In this document: positions 14,748 to 19,614 of the stretch, in pieces | How the letters are laid out: every line of letters starts with the position of its first letter | Position numbering within the stretch: position 1 is the stretch's first letter | Assembly (NCBI GenBank): GCA_041645025.1 | Contig: JBAZQV010000009.1 | Location: forward strand, 1-27,211 | Length of the DNA stretch: 27,211 nucleotides | Source of the DNA: GW2011-AR5 sp041645025 | Lineage (GTDB): Archaea; Aenigmatarchaeota; Aenigmatarchaeia; GW2011-AR5 | Direction of reading: 5' to 3' | The notes under the pieces: model-generated | Told to the model about the DNA's origin: nothing | Databases searched by the model: none | The model's input: the letters and a program-made list of their open reading frames with translations, nothing else | Made by a program: the position numbers and the translations under genes

Positions 14748-14836
14748 TGGGCCCGACGAGATTCGAACTCGCGACATCCTGCTTAAGAGGTTCACCACAT
14801 TTGTTCAGGCGCTCTGCCAGGCTGAGCTACAGGCCC
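14748..14836 (-). tRNA. tRNA-Lys(CTT) with a 15-base non-canonical intron
   Basis: The acceptor stem GGGCCTG pairs with CGGGCCC (one G-U pair), followed by A73. The D arm is GCTC/GAGC, and the T arm is GCGAG/CTCGT around TTCGAAT. Read through, the anticodon stem fails; removing AACAAATGTGGTGAA between positions 30 and 31 gives a perfect stem CCTGC/GCAGG and the loop CTCTTAA with anticodon CTT. The mature length is then 74, and the sequence agrees closely with archaeal tRNA-Lys(CTT). CCA is not encoded. The position of the intron, inside the anticodon stem rather than at 37/38, is unusual but known in archaea. Its 3' end is the apparent attachment site for the island to the left. Confidence 0.88.
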
Positions 14837-14865
14837 GTATTCGTTTATCTGTATTTGTAAAGCTT

Positions 14866-14876
14866 ATATTTATAAA
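14866..14876 (-). promoter_or_regulatory. TATA box of tRNA-Lys
   Basis: On the minus strand TTTATAAATAT lies 30-40 bases upstream of the tRNA 5' end at 14836, as expected for an archaeal stable-RNA promoter, and 12 bases after the L37e stop. Confidence 0.55.
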
Positions 14877-14888
14877 AATTCTGAAGAA

Positions 14889-15134
14889 TCAGCTGTGTTT
14901 TGGGTGTCTTCCCTGACGGGCTGTCTTGACCTTCTGGTGCTTGTGCTTTATATTTTTACGACCACTTCTGTTGATGGGTTTCCATTTCCATGAGTCATGC
15001 TTCATTTTAGGAAGCGGGTAGCCGCATGCGCTGCACTCCTTCTTCTGAATGTGATAACTATGACGGCCGCACCTTCGACAACGTATGTGCGTTATCTTGT
15101 TATGCTTTCCCATTGAGGGAGTTCCTTTTGACAT
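14889..15134 (-). CDS. rpl37e: Large-subunit ribosomal protein eL37 (L37e)
   Basis: The 81-residue protein begins SKGTPSMGKHNKITH and contains the zinc ribbon RCRRCGRHSYHIQKKECSAC with four Cys as two C-x-x-C pairs, followed by a basic tail. This matches eL37 in order, length and motif. It binds 23S rRNA. It follows the Lsm gene on the same strand with 78 bases between, the usual archaeal pairing. An AGGTG Shine-Dalgarno lies just before the ATG. Confidence 0.97.
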   Translation of the reverse strand: MSKGTPSMGKHNKITHIRCRRCGRHSYHIQKKECSACGYPLPKMKHDSWKWKPINRSGRKNIKHKHQKVKTARQGRHPKHS

Positions 15135-15212
15135 GTTAACACCTTAATTGCAGTCAGCGCTCCATTTCAATGCATGCTTCTATGACTTGTGCAACCGCTG
15201 TCGGTATTATTT

Positions 15213-15437
15213 TTACTCGCTTTTTTCGGGTGAGACGTATAGTATGTTGTCACCGCGCACAAGAATCGTTCCCAGCGTGACTTTCTCTTCTTCGCTTATT
15301 TGTTCCGCGTTCTCAAGCCACATATTAAGATGAAGATCCATGGCCTGCAGAATGCCGGAAATTTCTCCGCCTTTTTTCAGCTTTATGAGAACTCTCTTGC
15401 CTTTCGCGTTGTTCAATACGTCTATTGGACGTTCCAT
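15213..15437 (-). CDS. Lsm/SmAP RNA-binding protein
   Basis: The 74-residue protein has both Sm motifs: Sm1 with KRVLIKLKKGGEISGILQAMDLHLNM, shown in part by KGGEISGILQAMD and HLNMWLENA, and Sm2 with GTILVRGDNILYVS. Archaeal SmAPs form heptameric rings that bind U-rich RNA. It is first in a two-gene unit with L37e. A full-strength AGGAGGT lies 5 bases before the ATG (15443-15449), and a TATA-like CTATTTAAACG lies at about 15490-15500, giving a leader of about 30 bases, unlike the many leaderless genes here. Confidence 0.96.
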   Translation of the reverse strand: MERPIDVLNNAKGKRVLIKLKKGGEISGILQAMDLHLNMWLENAEQISEEEKVTLGTILVRGDNILYVSPEKSE

Positions 15438-15590
15438 AAAAAACCTCCTAAAATATGAAAAAATTTCATTGTTGATAAATTATGTACATACGTTTAAATA
15501 GTTGTCAAAATTACAAGTATGTACAACACAGAGGGTAACGTCTATGATAATTTCTAAATAGACGGCCCGAACGATTTGTGATTAATATGA

Positions 15591-15622
15591 CAGAATGATT
15601 AAGAATCATTCTGATTTTAAAA
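15591..15622 (+). promoter_or_regulatory. S8e promoter with adjacent perfect dyad
   Basis: CAGAATGATT (15591-15600) and AATCATTCTG (15604-15613) form a perfect 10-bp inverted repeat with a 3-base spacer. It ends where an ATTTTAAAA TATA-like sequence (about 15614-15622) begins, 27 bases before the ATG at 15649. This is where a repressor or activator site would sit. A GGGTG Shine-Dalgarno lies at 15636-15640. Confidence 0.5.
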
Positions 15623-15648
15623 ACATAAGATTATAGGGTGTTTTCAAA

Positions 15649-16053
15649 ATGACTCAATGGCAATTACCACCGAAGAAGAAAACTACGGGCGGCGCTATAA
15701 AGAAGCACGGCAAAAAGAACAGGTACCAGCGCGGCCGCGATTATCTGCCGACGCGCGTAGGCGAAACTAAAATAAAGGACATACGTGTCAGAGGTGGCAG
15801 CAAGAAGCTCATCGCGCTTTCTACAAATGTTGCCAATGTTGTTGTCAATGGCAAATATCAGAAAACAAAGATCTTGTCGGTTACGGACAACCCGGCTGAC
15901 AGCCAGTTCGTACGTCGTAATATTATAACAAAAGGCGCTATTATAGAAACGGAAATCGGAAAGGCACGCGTTACATCAAGACCGGGCCAGACTGGTATTA
16001 TCAACGCTGTGTTTATCGAAGGAAATACTGTAGTCAGCAAGAAGAAAAAATAG
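15649..16053 (+). CDS. rps8e: Small-subunit ribosomal protein eS8 (S8e)
   Basis: The 134-residue protein shows the eS8 pattern: a basic N-terminus with KKTTGGAIKKHGKKNRYQRG, then ETKIKDIRVRGGSKKLIALS, NPADSQFVRRNIITKGAIIE, and RVTSRPGQTGIINAVFIE. The length is right for the archaeal form. It is divergent from Lsm/L37e. A perfect inverted repeat lies beside its TATA box. Confidence 0.97.
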   Translation: MTQWQLPPKKKTTGGAIKKHGKKNRYQRGRDYLPTRVGETKIKDIRVRGGSKKLIALSTNVANVVVNGKYQKTKILSVTDNPADSQFVRRNIITKGAIIETEIGKARVTSRPGQTGIINAVFIEGNTVVSKKKK

Positions 16054-16090
16054 GTATGAACTTTTTTCTTCTAGCAGTATGAAGATGAGC

Positions 16091-16100
16091 TTTTTATAAG
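16091..16100 (+). promoter_or_regulatory. TATA box of the transaldolase gene
   Basis: TTTTTATAAG ends 18 bases before the ATG at 16119. The in-frame TTG at 16101 would sit next to the TATA box and so is not the start. Confidence 0.5.
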
Positions 16101-16118
16101 TTGATTCAAATTATTTCT

Positions 16119-16946
16119 ATGCAACTCTTTATTGATACATCAGATCCTGCTGTAATAAAGGATTTTTTTGACAGGGGAATAATAAGCGGTGTGACGACAA
16201 ATCCGACAACGGCTTCCAAGTACATAAAAGAACACCCATCGGTAAAAACAGTGCACGAGCTTGCTGTAGAGATTGCTGAGATTGTCGGCAAGATGCCCAT
16301 AAGCGTAGAGGCTGTAGGCTGCGTACATCCTTATAATCCTAGCGATATAACCGCAGAGAGACTTTACAGTGAAAGCGCAGAAATAATACGGTGGAATGAG
16401 GAAACAGGCGCGAATTTCTGGCAAAAAATACCAACTATAACACAGGGAATCGAGGCAATAGTACGGCTTGTCCAGGATTTTGGCGACGGCGCAAAGATAA
16501 ATGCCACGCTAGGTTTTGATTATAATCAAGGTCTAAGAGCAGCAGAAGCCGGTGCTCTTGTTTTCAGTCTTTTCCTGGGTAGAATGCAGGCAACAGGAGA
16601 AGACCCGATTCCTGTTACAAGAAAAATAATAGAAGAATACAAAAAACGCGGGTTAAGAACAGGCTTTCTTGCCGCTAGCATGAGGACGCCAGAACTTATA
16701 ATAGATTCGTGGAAAGCGGGCTCTGATATAGTGACAGCGCCGCCAGAAGTTCTCGAACTACTTGTTAAAAATTATCCAGCGGATTTTGCGAAGATGGTTT
16801 CCTCTCATCCTGCTAAAAGAACTTTCATTCCCATTGTTTTACCGGATTCCTATTCTTCTGAGGAGTTCAAACACCCTCTTTTGCAGCCAGGCCTTGAAAG
16901 ATTTGTTTCTGACGCAGCAGCCGCTGGCTACGATATTTTTAAGTGA
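16119..16946 (+). CDS. Transaldolase / fructose-6-phosphate aldolase family protein
   Basis: ATG at 16119 gives 275 residues beginning MQLFIDTSDPAVIKDFFDRG and ISGVTTNPTTASKY, the classic opening of the TalC/FSA branch. The Schiff-base lysine is K103 in FWQKIP. Later landmarks are INATLGFDYNQGLRAAEAGA and LAASMRTPELIIDSW. The chain is longer than the usual 215-220 residues of bacterial TalC/FSA, with extra sequence around residues 65-95 and at the C-terminus. It probably moves dihydroxyacetone units between sugar phosphates in the non-oxidative pentose pathway, or acts as a related aldolase. It is a single-gene unit followed by the second tandem-hairpin element. Confidence 0.9.
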   Translation: MQLFIDTSDPAVIKDFFDRGIISGVTTNPTTASKYIKEHPSVKTVHELAVEIAEIVGKMPISVEAVGCVHPYNPSDITAERLYSESAEIIRWNEETGANFWQKIPTITQGIEAIVRLVQDFGDGAKINATLGFDYNQGLRAAEAGALVFSLFLGRMQATGEDPIPVTRKIIEEYKKRGLRTGFLAASMRTPELIIDSWKAGSDIVTAPPEVLELLVKNYPADFAKMVSSHPAKRTFIPIVLPDSYSSEEFKHPLLQPGLERFVSDAAAAGYDIFK

Positions 16947-16967
16947 TAACGTAGCAGCTCTCTGTGT

Positions 16968-17064
16968 TTATAGCGCTACAAGTAAACAATTTGGATATTA
17001 TACTTACTTGAGCGCTATAAGTTGACCCAGAACATGTCCAGATTCTTTTCCGGGTCAACTATAA
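16968..17064. repeat. Tandem-hairpin element, copy 2 (97 bp)
   Basis: It is bounded by TTATAG and CTATAA like copy 1. Stem 1 pairs 16969-16985 with 17004-17019 (16 bp, one bulged A at 16978). Stem 2 pairs 17020-17028 with 17052-17060 and directly abuts stem 1. Loop 1 TTTGGATAT (16990-16998) pairs with loop 2 ATGTCCAGA (17034-17042) by seven Watson-Crick and two G-U pairs. Stem-1 positions 6, 8 and 9 have changed on both sides relative to copy 1, keeping pairing. It lies between convergent genes. Confidence 0.85.
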
Positions 17065-17068
17065 TTAG

Positions 17069-17151
17069 AAAAAGAGAGCCGGAGGAGCATCGGGGAATGC
17101 GGTAAAGCAGCGGAAAAGTAGCGAGAGTTTTCGGCATACTTTCCTCCGGCT
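17069..17151 (-). ncRNA. Structured element after the zinc microprotein gene
   Basis: AGCCGGAGGA at 17077-17086 and TCCTCCGGCT at 17142-17151 pair perfectly over 10 bp and enclose about 55 bases. On the minus strand the interior can form AAAGTA/TACTTT and GCAT/ATGC hairpins, giving a three-way-junction shape, and the closing stem is followed by CTCTTTTTC. It starts 6 bases after the stop of the small gene at 17158. It may be a 3'-UTR structure or terminator, or a small RNA; no family was recognised. Confidence 0.4.
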
Positions 17152-17157
17152 TCAGTA

Positions 17158-17250
17158 TTAGTCTTGATGTGTGTGTTCGTCGCACAAGGCAACGCCGATG
17201 CCCTTTTCCTCGCGAAGCGGTGCATCGATACCACATACCATACAACTCAT
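17158..17250 (-). CDS. Zinc-finger microprotein, 30 residues
   Basis: ATG at 17250 opens a 30-residue frame with C-M-V-C near the N-terminus and C-D-E-H-T-H near the end, a C2-CH pattern able to hold one zinc. A TATA-like TATTAAAAG lies about 30 bases upstream on the minus strand (about 17282-17290), typical of leaderless genes here. The longer frame reaching 17358 would run through that promoter and start with non-conserved hydrophobic sequence, so the short version is preferred. The function is unknown. Confidence 0.5.
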   Translation of the reverse strand: MSCMVCGIDAPLREEKGIGVALCDEHTHQD

Positions 17251-17389
17251 AAAATCACTACAAGTGTATTGGAAAACCCTTTTAATACCCCTTTTGGTAC
17301 AAGCGTTGAAAATTAGTGCGATTTTAGAATTAAATAAAAGCATGTAATCTGGCTCCATACTTTAATGCAATACAATCGTTTTTGTTGTG

Positions 17390-17400
17390 TTTATAAATTT
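17390..17400 (+). promoter_or_regulatory. TATA box of the membrane-protein gene at 17421
   Basis: TTTATAAATTT ends 20 bases before the ATG at 17421, so the mRNA should be leaderless. Confidence 0.55.
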
Positions 17401-17420
17401 TGACTTAGAATACTTATACT

Positions 17421-17801
17421 ATGGACAGAGTTCTTGTTGCGTACATAGTTTTGGTAATACTTTCAGTTTTCTACCTCTTTGGTATAGAAAACATAGCTAG
17501 CGGAGGACATTACTTTCAGGCAGGCGGAAGGGATTTTGTATTCAGCTTTTATGATATTACCCTTGTGCTTGTGTTTTTTGTCGCAGTGGCTTTGAGCATC
17601 ATATCATTCAAGGCGTATTCAAAAAAGAAAAGCGAAAGATTAATGTTTGTCTCTGGTGCATTTTTCCTTTTCGCCATCAAAGCAGCGCTTAAGCTCATAG
17701 ATAATTTCATTCTGGGAAATTATTCTCACATAGGTATTTCCATACAGACGCTTGAGTTCCTGATATTATTGTCATTGTTCTATGCACTTTTTAGGAAATG
17801 A
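17421..17801 (+). CDS. Small four-helix membrane protein
   Basis: The 126-residue protein has about four hydrophobic helices: residues 5-25, 46-65, 73-90 and 105-124. A short basic KAYSKKKSER loop lies between the second and third. No soluble domain or catalytic motif is seen. Proteins of this type often sit next to winged-helix regulators in archaea, as here (the next gene). The partnership is inferred only from adjacency and common direction. Confidence 0.75.
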   Translation: MDRVLVAYIVLVILSVFYLFGIENIASGGHYFQAGGRDFVFSFYDITLVLVFFVAVALSIISFKAYSKKKSERLMFVSGAFFLFAIKAALKLIDNFILGNYSHIGISIQTLEFLILLSLFYALFRK

Positions 17802-17814
17802 AATTGTATATCAA

Positions 17815-17888
17815 CAATCACAAAACGGGGGCGTGATTGGGGATACCAGGATACGCTGGTTTCCTCCGACATTGGGTTAGGTGTATCC
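17815..17888 (+). promoter_or_regulatory. Leader with alternative hairpins before the wHTH gene
   Basis: CAATCAC (17815-17821) pairs with GTGATTG (17833-17839). GGATAC occurs at 17841-17846 and again at 17849-17854, and either can pair with GTATCC at 17883-17888 between the GGTG Shine-Dalgarno and the ATG at 17893. ACCAG/CTGGT (17845-17849 with 17856-17860) overlaps the first GGATAC, so the two pairings exclude each other. This could regulate translation, or the first hairpin may just end the upstream transcript. Confidence 0.35.
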
Positions 17889-17892
17889 TAGT

Positions 17893-18417
17893 ATGAATGG
17901 TCAGCAGCATCTTGAGTTAGACGTACGCAGACAGATTTACAACTGTATAGTTGAATCACCAGGTCTTCATTTCCGCGAAATACAGAGACGCACAAACCTC
18001 GCTACCGGCTCATTGGATTATCACATCCATTTTCTCTACAAAAACGGCCTCATCAGAACAGAGCACGACAAGAACTATGTGCGCTACTATCCTCTTACCA
18101 GAAACTGGACCGATGAGGAAAAGGACATGCTCAATCTTCTTAGGAATAATAAAATGAGGCACATACTGATATTCCTGATTGAAAGCAAAAAATCCACACC
18201 GCTGAAGATCTCAGAGGCTACTGGCATATCGCTATCAACACTTTCCTGGTACCTGAAGCAGCTTCAGACAAAAGGAACCATAAGCCAGAAGAAGAAGGGA
18301 CGATTCAGGATATATAAGGTAACCAATCCGGAAATTATAATCAAGTATCTCGTCGCCCACAAGGACAGCTTTCTGGATACGGTTGTTGACAGGTTTATCG
18401 AGACGTGGGAATTCTAG
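17893..18417 (+). CDS. Transcription regulator with two winged-helix domains
   Basis: ATG at 17893 is chosen because GGTG lies 9 bases upstream; a GTG at 17881 overlaps that site. The 174-residue protein has two winged helix-turn-helix units. The first, about 15-75, contains SPGLHFREIQRRTNLATGSLDYHI, seen in part as LHFREIQRRTNL and LDYHIHFLYKNGLI. The second, about 85-150, contains TPLKISEATGISLSTLSWYL and a basic wing. This tandem ArsR/MarR-like arrangement is common in archaeal regulators of membrane or surface genes. No ligand-binding domain or metal site is visible. Confidence 0.88.
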   Translation: MNGQQHLELDVRRQIYNCIVESPGLHFREIQRRTNLATGSLDYHIHFLYKNGLIRTEHDKNYVRYYPLTRNWTDEEKDMLNLLRNNKMRHILIFLIESKKSTPLKISEATGISLSTLSWYLKQLQTKGTISQKKKGRFRIYKVTNPEIIIKYLVAHKDSFLDTVVDRFIETWEF

Positions 18418-18420
18418 GCC

Positions 18421-18443
18421 TTTTTCTTTTAGTAAAAGAAAAA
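18421..18443 (+). terminator. TTTTTCTTTT/AAAAGAAAAA hairpin, repeat family copy 3
   Basis: TTTTTCTTTT at 18421-18430 pairs perfectly with AAAAGAAAAA at 18434-18443, beginning 3 bases after the regulator's stop. It has the same C-flanked layout and downstream GAAAAAAG-AATATTATA stretch as the copy at 3486, so it belongs to a dispersed repeat family that may end transcripts. Confidence 0.5.
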
Positions 18444-18523
18444 CCCCTGGAAAAAAGAAAAATATTATAATTTTGGCTCACTGACGTTCGCCTTAAAAAT
18501 GGAAAAAATCTGGTGTAACATTC

Positions 18524-18931
18524 ATGGAAACGAGGATAATTGTTAGCGCTATTATAGAGAAAGATGGGAAGTTTCTTTTTGGTAAAAAACAACCTGGCAG
18601 AGGGCCGTACCCAAATACGTGGCACCTGCTTGGCGGCGGAATAGAAAGAGATGAGACGCTTATAGACGCTGTGAAAAGGGAAATCCTCGAGGAGTCAGGT
18701 TTAGAAATAACTGATATTGTTCCAGTTTCCTTTGACGAAGACATAGAATCGAATAAGCACGGTGTTGATACCCATTACATATTTTTGGTTTTTAAGACAA
18801 AATATAAATCAGGAAAATTAACACCAAAAAACGACATATCTGAATTAAAGTGGATAGATAAATCATCCCTTGCTAAAACGAAACTAAACAGACCGACTGT
18901 GAGGCTATTCAGAAAGCTTGGACTTATTTAG
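18524..18931 (+). CDS. NUDIX hydrolase
   Basis: The 135-residue protein has a complete Nudix box at residues 38-60: G38, E44, R52, E53, E56, E57, G59, in a G-x5-E-x7-R-E-x2-E-E-x-G layout. The surrounding strands RIIVSAIIEKDGKFLFGKK and WHLLGGGIE fit a standard small Nudix domain. It would cleave nucleoside diphosphates linked to another group, with Mg2+; the substrate cannot be read from the sequence. A TATA-like CCTTAAAAAT lies at about 18491-18500, fitting a near-leaderless transcript. Confidence 0.94.
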   Translation: METRIIVSAIIEKDGKFLFGKKQPGRGPYPNTWHLLGGGIERDETLIDAVKREILEESGLEITDIVPVSFDEDIESNKHGVDTHYIFLVFKTKYKSGKLTPKNDISELKWIDKSSLAKTKLNRPTVRLFRKLGLI

Positions 18932-18964
18932 TTTCTTCTTAAAACTATTCTGCAATAATAATCT

Positions 18965-19558
18965 ATGATAGAATATATTCTGGCGTTTTTTACTGTTATT
19001 ATTATAAACATCGTGCCGTTCTTTATGCCTCCTACGTGGCTTGTTCTGGGATTTTTTTACACAAACTTTACGTTTGACGTAGCGCTGCTCGCTCTTGTTG
19101 GAGCTGTTGCTTCTACAATGGGCCGTTTTATTTTGTCACACCTTGGAACATATTTTAGGCGATTTTCAGGCAAAGAAAGGAAAAAGGACATGGATATCGT
19201 AGGAAAAATAGCGAAAAGACATCCGTTGAAGAGCTTTTTCATTACGTTTCTTTTTTCATTGAGCCCGTTTCCCAGCAATGTTTACTTTATCACCGTCGGG
19301 CTTGCCAGGGCACGGACTATACCAATATTCCTGGGTTTTTTTGCCGGAAGGCTTGTATCGTACTATGTTCTTATACGAACAGCACACATCATTTTCAGTA
19401 GCATTGAGGAAATATTTTCAAGTAAGTTAATTCAGGTTGTTGCTATGGATGTTGCTGGCGTAATTTTCATGCTTATTTTTGTTATGGTTGACTGGTCGCT
19501 GCTGCTGCAGAAACACCGCCTAAAGTTTGTGCCCCTCAAGCTGCCGTGGAAGAGGTAA
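18965..19558 (+). CDS. VTT/DedA-like membrane protein
   Basis: The 197-residue protein has about five hydrophobic segments and two half-membrane motifs typical of VTT/DedA proteins: PPTWLVLGFFY with VGAVASTMGRFILSHLG in the first half, and SLSPFPSNVYFITVGLA with FFAGRLVSYYVL in the second. This superfamily includes lipid scramblases and bacterial undecaprenyl- or phosphatidylethanolamine-related flippases. The substrate here is unknown. Its 3' end reaches into the promoter of the following surface-protein gene, so that gene may be read from both. Confidence 0.75.
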   Translation: MIEYILAFFTVIIINIVPFFMPPTWLVLGFFYTNFTFDVALLALVGAVASTMGRFILSHLGTYFRRFSGKERKKDMDIVGKIAKRHPLKSFFITFLFSLSPFPSNVYFITVGLARARTIPIFLGFFAGRLVSYYVLIRTAHIIFSSIEEIFSSKLIQVVAMDVAGVIFMLIFVMVDWSLLLQKHRLKFVPLKLPWKR

Positions 19559-19582
19559 TTTCAGGGAATTACGTCAAGGAAA

Positions 19583-19592
19583 ACATATATTA
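19583..19592 (+). promoter_or_regulatory. TATA box of the 924-residue surface-protein gene
   Basis: ACATATATTA ends 22 bases before the ATG at 19615. It supports that start over the in-frame ATG-like or other starts near 19546, which lie inside the preceding gene. Confidence 0.5.
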
Positions 19593-19614
19593 TGGTTCAA
19601 AACGATGTTTTAAA

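Noticed and set aside
15561..15571. GGCCCGAACG as a further tRNA-Lys remnant
   Set aside because: It has an inserted base, lacks the flanking TGGG, and lies beyond the intact tRNA on the wrong side of the island. Chance is likely.
16101..16118. TTG start for the transaldolase-family gene
   Set aside because: It lies next to the TATA box, so it would not be in the transcript. The ATG at 16119 starts the conserved MQLFIDT.
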